Positions 23,989 to 32,223 of a stretch of DNA of 36,474 bases are shown here, in pieces. The notes beneath the pieces are model-generated. The model was not told the DNA's origin, made no database searches, and was given only the letters and a program-made list of their open reading frames with translations. The position numbers were made by a program, and so were the translations under genes. Source of the stretch: Holophagales bacterium. GTDB lineage: Bacteria; Acidobacteriota; Thermoanaerobaculia; Multivoradales; Multivoraceae. The DNA lies in NCBI GenBank assembly GCA_009837885.1, contig VXSP01000047.1, positions 1-36,474 of the forward strand. Direction: 5' to 3'. Each line of letters starts with the position of its first letter. Within the stretch, counting starts at the first letter, position 1.

Positions 23989-25419
23989 GTGACGGCGCGA
24001 ACCGTCCTGAAGAACGAGTGGCGTCTGCTGATGGCCGATCGGCCGCTCAAGATCGCCCTCGGGCTCTTCGTCGTCCTGCTCGGCTACGCGCTGACGAACG
24101 GCGTCGTCTGGCTGCGGTTCCAGGAACGCACCGTGGAGGCCACGACGAGCGGCAACGTCGAGCGCGCCAGCGCCCTGCGGCAGGAACTGGAAGCCATCGA
24201 GGCCGGCGGCCAGCCCTCTTCGCCCTTCGCCGACCCGCGCTCGCCCCGCGTGCTGGGTGGACCTTCGGGCAGCCACACGGCCGTGCTGGCGCCGGGTCCT
24301 CTGACCGCCCTCGCGATCGGTCAGAGCGATCTCCTCCCCTACTACTACGACGTCAACATCTACACCAACGAAGCGTCGTTTCACCAGAACGGCGAGGTCG
24401 AGAATCCACTCAACCTGATGGTCGGGCGGTTCGACCTCGCCTTCGCGGTGGTCTACCTGCTGCCGCTGCTCGTTCTGGCCTTGAGCTTCAATGTCCTGTC
24501 GGAGGAGCGCGAGCAGGGCACGCTGGCGCTGACCCTCTCGCAGCCGGTGTCGGCCCGGAGCGTCGTGACCGTGAAGCTCGCATTCCGGGCGCTGGTGGTC
24601 GCGGCGATCGTGCTTGGCGTCTCGCTGCTCGGCGCCCTGGCCACGGGAGGCTTCGGCTCGCCCGGCCGGATTCTCCTCTGGAGCGTCACGGTCGTCGCCT
24701 ACGCGCTCTTCTGGTTCGCGCTCGCGGCGTGGGTCAACGCGCTCGGCCGATCCTCGGCCTGGAACGCGACGGTCCTGGTGGGCGCGTGGCTGGTGCTCGT
24801 CGTGGTGCTGCCGGCCGCGATCAACGCGGCGGCCGGCCTGCTGCACCCGCTGCCGTCGCGCGTCGAGATGGTGACGGCCCAGCGGGAGGCATCGAACGAC
24901 GCCGTGAACCGGCGCAGCGAGCTCCTCGCGCGCTACCTGGAGGATCATCCGGAAATGGCGGAAGGCGTGGTCGCCGACGAGCCCGGTCTGGGCGCGCTCT
25001 CCTGGGCCGCTACGGACGCCGTGAACGGCCGCCTGGAGGAAGTCGCGGCGGAGCACGATGCCCGCCGCGCCGAACAGACGGCTCTGGTGCGCCGCTACCG
25101 CTTCCTGTCGCCGGCGCTCCTGGCCCAGGAAGCGCTGCTCGACGCCGCGGGGACGGGCGACGCGCGCTTCGCCGACTTCCAGTCCCAGGTGCGGGCGTTC
25201 GCCGAGCGGTGGCGGGAGTTCTTCGTCCCCGCGATCATGGCCGACGAGCAGATGAACGCCGGCGTCCTCGCCGACGTGCCGACGTTCAGCCTCGCGGACG
25301 GGGACTCCGCCGACCTGACCCGCCGGGCGACCGCGCCGCTCGCCGTGCTGGCTGGACTCCTCGCGCTGATCGGCGCGGCCGCGGGGGTCGGACTAGGCCG
25401 CGTGCGAGGCGCCGACTGA
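23989..25419 (+). CDS. ABC-2 type permease B (DUF3526-like)
   Basis: A 476-residue paralogue of the preceding permease, starting with GTG directly after its TAG. It has the same layout: LKNEWRLLMADRPLKIALGLF at the start, a large periplasmic loop, then LAFAVVYLLPLLVLALSFNVL, the coupling segment SEEREQGTLALTLSQPVSARS, and further helices to the C-terminal LAVLAGLLALIGAAAGVGLG. A long hydrophilic insertion at about 285-430 faces the periplasm. As the last gene of the overlapping set it should complete the transporter. Confidence 0.85.
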   Translation: MTARTVLKNEWRLLMADRPLKIALGLFVVLLGYALTNGVVWLRFQERTVEATTSGNVERASALRQELEAIEAGGQPSSPFADPRSPRVLGGPSGSHTAVLAPGPLTALAIGQSDLLPYYYDVNIYTNEASFHQNGEVENPLNLMVGRFDLAFAVVYLLPLLVLALSFNVLSEEREQGTLALTLSQPVSARSVVTVKLAFRALVVAAIVLGVSLLGALATGGFGSPGRILLWSVTVVAYALFWFALAAWVNALGRSSAWNATVLVGAWLVLVVVLPAAINAAAGLLHPLPSRVEMVTAQREASNDAVNRRSELLARYLEDHPEMAEGVVADEPGLGALSWAATDAVNGRLEEVAAEHDARRAEQTALVRRYRFLSPALLAQEALLDAAGTGDARFADFQSQVRAFAERWREFFVPAIMADEQMNAGVLADVPTFSLADGDSADLTRRATAPLAVLAGLLALIGAAAGVGLGRVRGAD

Positions 25420-25443
25420 CGGCGGATACGATGCGCAGTCACC

Positions 25444-27516
25444 ATGCCGGGAACTCGCATCGTCTCCGCCATCTTTCCCGCAATCGCCCTTCTCCTGACC
25501 GTCCCGGCCGCCGCCCAGCGCGGCGCGCCCGCGGGCGAATGGCCGAGCTACGGCGGTGACACAGGGTCGACCAAGTACTCGCCGCTCGATCAGATCGACG
25601 CCGCCAACTTCGGCGAACTCGAGGTCGTCTGGCGCTGGCGGTCGGTGGACGGATTCCTCAGCAAGTCGGAGGCGGGCGGCGAGTGGTACGCCGACCGCGA
25701 CGTCATCTTCCGCCGGCTGAAGGACGACGATCCGCTGCTCTGGCGCGCCGGCCGCGCTCCGTACATCCGCAACCTGAAGGCGACGCCGCTGATGCAGGAG
25801 GGGCTGCTGTTCCTGAACACGCCGATCTCGATCGGGGCCGCGGTTCATCCCGGGACCGGCCGGACGGTCTGGGCGTACAACCCGAAGAGCTACGAAAGCG
25901 GCACGACGACGATGACCGTGGTCTGGAACCAGCGCGGCGTCGCGTACTGGACGAACGGAGAGGAAGGCGACGACGCGGACAGCCGCGTCTACTGGGGCAC
26001 TGGCGACGGCTACCTGCTCTCGGTCGATGCCCGTACCGGCCGCCCGAACGAGGATTTTGGAGACCGCGGCCGGGTCGATCTGATGGACGGGCTGCCGCGC
26101 GCCAACCGCGGCGAGCGGGACTACCTGAACGCCCTGCTCTACTCGATGCAGTCGCCGCCGGTCGTGGTCCGGGACGTCGTCGTCACCGGCGCCTCGATCG
26201 CAGACCGGCGGATCACCAAGGAGTCCATCCCGGGTTGGGTGCGGGGCTGGGACGCGCGCACGGGCGAGCTCCGCTGGGTGTTCCGCACCGTGCCCCAGGA
26301 AGGCGACGAGGGAGTCGAGACCTGGGAGGACGGGTCCTGGCGGTACTCGGGCAACGCGAACGTGTGGACCATGCTCTCGGGTGATGACGAGAACGGCATC
26401 GTCTACCTGCCGATCGGCACCGCCACCAACGACTTCTACGGCGGCCACCGGCCAGGCGACAACCTCTACTCCGAGAGCCTGGTCGCGGTGGATGTCGAGA
26501 CGGGCGAGAAGGTCTGGCACTTCCAGGCCGTCCGTCACGGCCTCTGGGACTATGACTTTCCCGCCGCACCGACCCTGATCGACCTCCCGGGGCCCGGCGG
26601 CGCCGGCCCCCGACAGATCGTCGCCCAGGTCAGCAAGCAGGGTTTCCTCTACGTCTTCGACCGCGTCACGGGTGAGCCCGTGTGGCCGATCGAGGACCGA
26701 CCGGTGCCCCCGGCGACAATGCCCGGCGACACGGCGGCTCCTACCCAGCCCTTCCCGACGAAGCCGGCGGCCTTCGAGTACCAGGGCGTGACGGAAGACG
26801 ACCTGGCCGACTTCACGCCCGAGATCAGACAGATGGCTCTCGACGTCATCAAGGACTACCGGATCGGGCCGCTCTACACGCCGCCCTCCCTGCCCGAACC
26901 CGGCGGCAAGCGGGGCACGATCTTCCGTCCGTCAGCCGGAGGCGGCGCGAACTGGTACGGCGCCGCGGTCGATCCGGAGACCGGCTGGCTCTACGTGCCG
27001 TCGCGGAACGCGTTCAGCATGGTCACGTTCTACACGCCGGATCCCCTCGAAGGCGGCACGCTCCGCTACACCCACGGCGGCCGCGGCCGCCGTCCCGCGA
27101 TGCCGGAAGGTCTGCCCCTGTTCAAGCCCCCGTACACGCGGATGACCGCGATCGACCTCTTCACCGGCGAGCACGTGTGGATGAAGCCGCTCGGCAACAA
27201 CGACACGCTGCGTAACCATCCTCGTTTGAAGGATCTCGACCTGCCTCCGCTCGGCGGCGACACCTACACCGGACCGCTGCTGACGAAGACGCTGCTGATC
27301 CACGGCCAGCACGCGCCGGAGGACGACGGCGGCAACCGCCTCGTCGCCCGGGACAAGCGGACCGGCGACGTGATCGCCGAGGTGCCGCTGCCGGCGCGCG
27401 GGCTCGGCACGCCGATGACCTACCTCTGGGAGGGCCGGCAGTACATCGCGCTGACGGTCGCCGGCAGGCGCGAGACGGACGGCGTGCCGGAGTTGATGGC
27501 GTTCGCGCTGCCTTGA
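25444..27516 (+). CDS. PQQ-dependent dehydrogenase (beta-propeller quinoprotein)
   Basis: A 690-residue periplasmic protein with a signal peptide (IFPAIALLLTVPAAAQ). The opening GEWPSYGGDTGSTKYSPLDQ and repeated propeller motifs (GWVRGWDARTGELRWVFRT, LVAVDVETGEKVWHFQ, GFLYVFDRVTGEPVWP, LTAVGR-like ends) are those of PQQ alcohol/glucose dehydrogenases. GGGANWYGAAVDPETGWLYV is a typical late blade. There is no CxxCH, so no fused cytochrome c: electrons must go to a separate carrier or quinone. The substrate is probably an alcohol or sugar but cannot be fixed. It lies 24 bases after the ABC locus but appears functionally separate. Confidence 0.85.
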   Translation: MPGTRIVSAIFPAIALLLTVPAAAQRGAPAGEWPSYGGDTGSTKYSPLDQIDAANFGELEVVWRWRSVDGFLSKSEAGGEWYADRDVIFRRLKDDDPLLWRAGRAPYIRNLKATPLMQEGLLFLNTPISIGAAVHPGTGRTVWAYNPKSYESGTTTMTVVWNQRGVAYWTNGEEGDDADSRVYWGTGDGYLLSVDARTGRPNEDFGDRGRVDLMDGLPRANRGERDYLNALLYSMQSPPVVVRDVVVTGASIADRRITKESIPGWVRGWDARTGELRWVFRTVPQEGDEGVETWEDGSWRYSGNANVWTMLSGDDENGIVYLPIGTATNDFYGGHRPGDNLYSESLVAVDVETGEKVWHFQAVRHGLWDYDFPAAPTLIDLPGPGGAGPRQIVAQVSKQGFLYVFDRVTGEPVWPIEDRPVPPATMPGDTAAPTQPFPTKPAAFEYQGVTEDDLADFTPEIRQMALDVIKDYRIGPLYTPPSLPEPGGKRGTIFRPSAGGGANWYGAAVDPETGWLYVPSRNAFSMVTFYTPDPLEGGTLRYTHGGRGRRPAMPEGLPLFKPPYTRMTAIDLFTGEHVWMKPLGNNDTLRNHPRLKDLDLPPLGGDTYTGPLLTKTLLIHGQHAPEDDGGNRLVARDKRTGDVIAEVPLPARGLGTPMTYLWEGRQYIALTVAGRRETDGVPELMAFALP

Positions 27517-27590
27517 CCCGCCGGCAGGAGAGCGGGCGCGGCGAGTCCCCGTGACGGAAACACGCGGCCCCGCGGGTGCGTCCTCACACG

Positions 27591-28367
27591 ATGAGCAAGA
27601 TCCCGAAAGGCCATCCGAAACGCCCGATGTCGGGCGTACCGACAGGGTCACGAGCGACCTTGATCGCATCGCTCGGCCTGGCGATGCTGGCAGTCCTGCC
27701 GGCCGGTTGCGGCGGCGGCCCGCCCGCGGTCACCGTGGTCGACGGTCCGGGAACCTCGTCCATCAAGGGCGAGGTCTGGGCCGACAACTGGTTCGCCTTC
27801 TACGTGGGCGACCGCCTGATCATCGAGGATTCGACCCCGATCACGACGGAGCGGTCGTTCAACGCCGAGGCGTTCGTCTTCAACGCCGAGTACCCCCTGC
27901 AACTGAACTTCGTCGCCAAAGACTTCAAGGAGAACGACACGGGCCTGGAGTACATCGGCCGGGGCAACCAGCAGATGGGCGACGGCGGACTCATCGCGCA
28001 GTTCACGGACGCCGAAACGGGGGAACCGGTCGCCGTGACCGACTCGGCCTGGCGATGCCTGGTGATCCACGAGGCGCCGCTCGACCGCGCCTGCGAGGAC
28101 GAGACCGAGCCGGCGGCCGGCGTCGGCCCCTGCCGGTTCACGGCAACGGCCGAGCCCGAGGGCTGGCGCATGCCTGGGTTCGACGACAGCGACTGGCCGT
28201 CAGCGGTCGAGCACAGCGCGGCGGCGGTCAGGCCGAAGGGCGGCTACGACGCGATCGACTGGCGGAACGACGCGCGCCTGATCTGGTCGGCCGACCTCGA
28301 GACGCAGAACACGCTGCTGTGCCGCCTGACGGTGCAGCAACCCGCAGTAGCGATTCGACAACGCTAG
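27591..28367 (+). CDS. Uncharacterised lipoprotein with a possible carbohydrate-binding-like fold
   Basis: A 258-residue protein with a lipobox (AVLPAGC) after a basic N-terminus, so it should be lipid-anchored outside the inner membrane. The start is ATG 27591; ATG 27627 is an alternative that also keeps the signal peptide. The mature protein is beta-rich (SIKGEVWADNWFAFYVGD, TTERSFNAEAFVFNAEYP). A second part, GWRMPGFDDSDWPSAVEH, resembles the jelly-roll entry of galactose-binding-like domains. Four cysteines lie in the C-terminal half. I do not recognise a named family. It may be cotranscribed with the PQQ gene, 75 bases upstream. Confidence 0.65.
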   Translation: MSKIPKGHPKRPMSGVPTGSRATLIASLGLAMLAVLPAGCGGGPPAVTVVDGPGTSSIKGEVWADNWFAFYVGDRLIIEDSTPITTERSFNAEAFVFNAEYPLQLNFVAKDFKENDTGLEYIGRGNQQMGDGGLIAQFTDAETGEPVAVTDSAWRCLVIHEAPLDRACEDETEPAAGVGPCRFTATAEPEGWRMPGFDDSDWPSAVEHSAAAVRPKGGYDAIDWRNDARLIWSADLETQNTLLCRLTVQQPAVAIRQR

Positions 28368-28386
28368 AGCGGGGGGCGCGTTCCTG

Positions 28387-29166
28387 CTAGCGCTTCGCCA
28401 TGAACGCGGCGACGGCGTCGCGGTGGGCGTCGCTCTGGTAGGCCGCCTGAAGCTCCTCGATCTCGCGGCGGTGGACCTCGTCGAGATCGTGCGATGAGCC
28501 GTTCTTCGTCAACAGGCGCTTGACTGCGCGAAGCGAGCTGTCGGCGTTCTCGCCGATCCGGGAGGCGAGTTCGAGCGCCCGATCCAGCGTCTCGTCGTGC
28601 GGCACGACGGCGTTCGCGAAGCCCATCGCCTCGAGCTCCGAGGCGTCGTAGAGACTTCCGGTCAGGCACATCTCGCTCGCCTTCGCCCAGCCGACGCGCT
28701 GCACCAGGAAGTGGGAGGAGCAGAGTTCCGGCACCAGCCCCATCCGCACGAAGAACATGCCGACGCGGGCGCGTTCCGAGAGCACGATCACATCGAAGGG
28801 CAGGGCCAGCGTGATCCCGACGCCGACGGCGACGCCGTTGATCGCGGCGATCATCGGCTTCGACTCCCGTACGAGTTCCACCCAGGGGCGCGGCGGCCTG
28901 CGATCGGCCTCCGCCCCGGCCTCGCCGCCGTCGAGCCGGGCCTTGAACTGCGCTCCGATGTCGGCGCCGGCACAGAACCCGCGTCCCGCCCCGGTGACGA
29001 CGATGGCCGCCAGTTCCGGGTTCTCGTTGGCGGCTTCGATCGCGTCGACCAGTTCAAAGTTCATCTGCCGGGTCCAGGCATTCAGCTTGTCGGGCCGGTT
29101 CAACGTGAGGATGCGGGTACGGCCCCGGTCCTCGACCAGGATCTGCTCGTAGTTCGGCGCGGTCAT
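28387..29166 (-). CDS. Crotonase-family protein, enoyl-CoA isomerase-like
   Basis: A 259-residue crotonase fold protein (LTLNRPDKLNAWTRQMNFEL; GRGFCAGADI oxyanion hole; GVAVGVGITLALPFDVIV). The two glutamates of enoyl-CoA hydratase are absent: the positions are Thr119 and Phe139. A single Glu147 in LVPELCSS sits where Δ3,Δ2-enoyl-CoA isomerases of the ECI2 type have their catalytic base (PEGCSS). I therefore favour an isomerase over a hydratase; this is inferred from alignment by eye. ATG 29166 follows AGGAGA. It is downstream of ccmC on the same strand, 51 bases away. Confidence 0.8.
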   Translation of the reverse strand: MTAPNYEQILVEDRGRTRILTLNRPDKLNAWTRQMNFELVDAIEAANENPELAAIVVTGAGRGFCAGADIGAQFKARLDGGEAGAEADRRPPRPWVELVRESKPMIAAINGVAVGVGITLALPFDVIVLSERARVGMFFVRMGLVPELCSSHFLVQRVGWAKASEMCLTGSLYDASELEAMGFANAVVPHDETLDRALELASRIGENADSSLRAVKRLLTKNGSSHDLDEVHRREIEELQAAYQSDAHRDAVAAFMAKR

Positions 29167-29217
29167 GGAAGGTCTCCTGATCAGCCCTTGGTGAAACTGT
29201 GCGGCTCGCGGCAGCGC

Positions 29218-29925
29218 TCAGGCTCCGCCCCGTACCGGCTCGATGCGCGGCGGCGGCGCGGTCGCCTCGGCCCGGCGACGCGCCAGGGAGATCCGGGCGC
29301 GGCGCGCCACGAACCACACGCAGACGAGGAAGAGGGCGATCGCGTTGATCCTGAGCGGCAGGATCATCGTCGTGTGAACGGTTTCCGGCGACGACTGCAT
29401 CTGGTGGATGCTCCGCCACCAGTTGACCGAGTAGTAGACGAGGGGCGCGTTGACCGAGGCGACGATGCTCGCCGCCGCCGTCCACGGCGCCCGCCGGTGC
29501 TCTTCGGCGAAGCGCCGCAGCGCCAGTACGCCCAGGAAGGTCAGCCACATGACGAAGGTGAAGGTCAGCCGCGGATCCCAGGCCCAGTAGACGCCCCAGG
29601 TCGGCTTGGCCCAGACGATGCCGGAGAGTAGCCCGGCGGTCTCCAGCACGACGCCGACCTCGATCACACCGACCAGCATGCCGTCGATCCAGGCCTTGCG
29701 CTTCCACAGCGAAGCCGCGCCCACGAAGCCGGCGCCGAAGAAGCAGAGCAGCGCGTTCCACTGCAGCGGCACGTGGACGTAGAGGATGCGGTAGACCTCG
29801 CCCATGAAGCGCTCGGTGGGCGCCACGAACAGCCCGAGGTAGACGCCCGCGACCAGCGCGGCCAACCCCGTCAAGCCAAACCAATGCTCCCAGGCCCAAG
29901 AACGCCTGGCGTCGGCGGTTGTCAT
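29218..29925 (-). CDS. ccmC: Cytochrome c biogenesis protein CcmC (heme handling)
   Basis: A 235-residue integral membrane protein with six predicted helices. The tryptophan-rich heme motif is WGVYWAWDPRLT (residues 110-121), and conserved histidines flank it: His51 in LYVHVP and His174 in SVNWWRSIHQ. This is the signature of the heme-handling HHP superfamily; the length and six helices fit CcmC better than CcsA or CcmF. CcmC passes heme to CcmE during cytochrome c maturation. No other ccm genes lie in the window, so it is an orphan here. The C-terminus is basic and cytoplasmic. Confidence 0.85.
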   Translation of the reverse strand: MTTADARRSWAWEHWFGLTGLAALVAGVYLGLFVAPTERFMGEVYRILYVHVPLQWNALLCFFGAGFVGAASLWKRKAWIDGMLVGVIEVGVVLETAGLLSGIVWAKPTWGVYWAWDPRLTFTFVMWLTFLGVLALRRFAEEHRRAPWTAAASIVASVNAPLVYYSVNWWRSIHQMQSSPETVHTTMILPLRINAIALFLVCVWFVARRARISLARRRAEATAPPPRIEPVRGGA

Positions 29926-30013
29926 CGCGCCGGGACGTTAGCACCGGACCCTCACGCCGGCATGCTCTTGATACCGTCGGCGCTCGTTTCAGCGACGGAG
30001 GAGTCAGGCGAAG

Positions 30014-30907
30014 ATGACGGAATCGGCACACAACCTCGGCCGGCTGGGCGTTTGGGCCGGCCTCGACGGACTCTCCGCGCCCCAGGCGGCCGAGTTCGCG
30101 GCCAGCATCGAGGCTCAGGGCTACGGCGCGCTGTGGACTCCCGAGGCGATCGGCCGCGACCCGTTCGCCCTCGTCGCCTACCTCGGCGCCCGCACCGAGC
30201 GCATCACCCACGCCACCGGGATCGCGAACATCTACGCCCGCGACGCGATGACGACGAAGGCGGTCCACAAGACGCTGTCCGAGATGCTGCCGGGCCGCTT
30301 CGTCCTCGGCCTCGGCGTCTCCCATCCGCACCTGGTCACTCACCTGCGCGGCCACGAGTACAAGCCGCCCGTGCCGAAGATGCGCGAGTACCTGGAGGCA
30401 GTCGGCAAGGCGTTCTACCGAGGTCCCGAGCCCGAACAGGAGGCGCCGATCGTGATCGCCGCGCTCCGGCCGCTGATGCTGAAGCTCGCCGCCACCGGCG
30501 CCGACGGCGCCCACCCCTACCTGGTGACGCCCGAGCACACGCGGCGGGCCCGCGAGATCATGGGCGACGGGCCGCTCCTCTGTCCCGAGCAGAAGGTGAT
30601 CCTGACGACGGACGCCGAAGCCGCCCGCAAGATCGGCCGCGCCAACCTCTACGTCTACCTGCGGGCCCCGAACTACCAGAACAGCCTGCTCGAGTTGGGT
30701 TACACCGAGGACGACTGGCAGGAGTTCCAGGCCAGCGATCGTCTGGTCGACGCCCTGGTCGCCTGGGGAACGGAAGACAAGATCCGCGAACGCATCCAGG
30801 CGCACTGGGACGCCGGCGCCGATCACGTCTGCATCCAGGCGTTCCGCCCCGACGGCAAGCCCGGAGCGGACCTCGACGCCCTGGCGAAGCTCGCGCCCGG
30901 CCGCTGA
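30014..30907 (+). CDS. LLM-class F420-dependent oxidoreductase (TIGR03620-like)
   Basis: A 297-residue TIM-barrel luciferase-like monooxygenase-family oxidoreductase. LGVWAGLDGLSAPQAAEF and GYGALWTPEAIGRDPF are the entry motifs, TGIANIYARDAMT follows, and RFVLGLGVSHPHLVTHLRG is the F420 phosphate-binding block. Cofactor F420 rather than FMN is inferred from this subfamily. The physiological substrate is unknown. ATG 30014 follows GGAGGAG. It is divergent from ccmC, with about 90 bases between the starts for two promoters. Confidence 0.85.
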   Translation: MTESAHNLGRLGVWAGLDGLSAPQAAEFAASIEAQGYGALWTPEAIGRDPFALVAYLGARTERITHATGIANIYARDAMTTKAVHKTLSEMLPGRFVLGLGVSHPHLVTHLRGHEYKPPVPKMREYLEAVGKAFYRGPEPEQEAPIVIAALRPLMLKLAATGADGAHPYLVTPEHTRRAREIMGDGPLLCPEQKVILTTDAEAARKIGRANLYVYLRAPNYQNSLLELGYTEDDWQEFQASDRLVDALVAWGTEDKIRERIQAHWDAGADHVCIQAFRPDGKPGADLDALAKLAPGR

Positions 30908-30937
30908 CGCCAGCCATCGAAACGAAGGAGAACGAGC

Positions 30938-32134
30938 ATGAAGAACCGCCACACCGCCTCTCTCATCGTGACCGTCGCCCTGCTGGCGCTGGCCGCACTC
31001 GCCTGCGCCCCGGCCGAGGAAGCCCCCGAACCGGTCGACCTCGAGGCGCCGCTCGCCGACCTCGCCGAAGGCTGGAACACGATCACGCCGGGCGGGAGCA
31101 CGACCTGCTCGGACGGCTCGCCGTTCCGGTTCTTCGTCCGCAAGGCCGATCCGACGCAGCTCGTGTTCTACCTCCAGGGCGGGGGCGGCTGCTGGACCGC
31201 CGAGACCTGCGACCCGCAGGGCCGGCCGACCTACACGATGACCGCGATCGAGGAAATGCGCTCTCCGAGCGGCACGGAGCCCGAGGAAGGCGCGGCCCAC
31301 GGCATCGTCGCCTTCAACCACCCCGACAACCCGTTCGCCGATCACAGCTTCGTCTTCGTGCCCTACTGCACCGGCGACGTCCACATCGGCGACAGCGACA
31401 CGGTCTACGAGGCGGCGGCCACCGAGGATGCGCCGGCGCGCGAGTTCACCATCCACCACCGGGGCTACACGAACGGCCGGGCGGCTCTCGCCTGGACCTA
31501 CCAGTACTTCCTGGGTCCCGAAACGGTGTTCATTACCGGCTCGAGCGCCGGGTCGATCCCCTCGCCGGTCTACGCCCGCCACTTCGCCGAGAACTACCCC
31601 GACGCCCGCGTCACCGCCCTCGGCGACGGCGCCGGCGGCTATCGCAACCTCACCGAGGGCCGGCCGCACGAGTCCTGGGGAACGCTGGCCGCACTCTCCC
31701 ACTTCGAGAACATGAACGAGGTCGACACCGACAACTTCTCGTTCGAGGCGCTGTACATCCAGGCCGCCAAGGCCCACCCCGAGGCGATGTTCACGCGCTA
31801 CGACACCGCGGAAGACGATGTCCAGATCCAGTTCCTGGAGATCGCCGGCACCGATGTCAGTGGCGGCCTGCAGCCGTTGCTCGACGCGAACGAGGCCGAC
31901 ATTGACGCGGCGCTCGAGGGCCAGGACAACTACCGGAGCTACATCGCGGCGGGCGAGCTGCACACGATCATGCTGCGGCCCCAGTTCTACACATACGAGT
32001 CGGACGGCGTGAAGATCCGCGACTGGGTCGCGTCGCTCGCCGCCGACGAAGCGGTCGACGACGTCCACTGCGGCGACTGCACCGGTTCGCCGGAGCCGGA
32101 GGCTACGGAGGCCGGCGAAGCGACCGGGCCCTAG
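30938..32134 (+). CDS. Pectinacetylesterase-family lipoprotein
   Basis: A 398-residue alpha/beta hydrolase. Lipobox LAALAC in the signal peptide predicts a lipoprotein. Family motifs are QLVFYLQGGGGCW (oxyanion region), FVFVPYCTGDVHIG, and ITGSSAGSIPS with the nucleophile serine in GSSAG; a late GELHTIML supplies a likely catalytic His. These match the PF03283 pectinacetylesterase/Notum family, which removes acyl groups from polysaccharides or proteins. A strong AAGGAGAA precedes the ATG. It is 30 bases downstream of the F420 gene. The polysaccharide target is not known. Confidence 0.85.
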   Translation: MKNRHTASLIVTVALLALAALACAPAEEAPEPVDLEAPLADLAEGWNTITPGGSTTCSDGSPFRFFVRKADPTQLVFYLQGGGGCWTAETCDPQGRPTYTMTAIEEMRSPSGTEPEEGAAHGIVAFNHPDNPFADHSFVFVPYCTGDVHIGDSDTVYEAAATEDAPAREFTIHHRGYTNGRAALAWTYQYFLGPETVFITGSSAGSIPSPVYARHFAENYPDARVTALGDGAGGYRNLTEGRPHESWGTLAALSHFENMNEVDTDNFSFEALYIQAAKAHPEAMFTRYDTAEDDVQIQFLEIAGTDVSGGLQPLLDANEADIDAALEGQDNYRSYIAAGELHTIMLRPQFYTYESDGVKIRDWVASLAADEAVDDVHCGDCTGSPEPEATEAGEATGP

Positions 32135-32223
32135 CGGGTGGCCTGACAGGGGTCGGCGAAGGCGGCCGGGGCGCACGACGCGGCCAGCGCCCTCGTCTCG
32201 GGAAGAGAACCAGCCTGAGGCGG

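Noticed and set aside
22672..25056. 794-codon minus-strand frame opposite the ABC-2 permeases
   Set aside because: The plus-strand genes have membrane helices and overlapping starts. The antisense product is rich in Arg, Gln and Asp without motifs.
25444..27516. Quinohaemoprotein (PQQ plus cytochrome c) call
   Set aside because: No CxxCH heme motif occurs in the protein, and it ends after the propeller.
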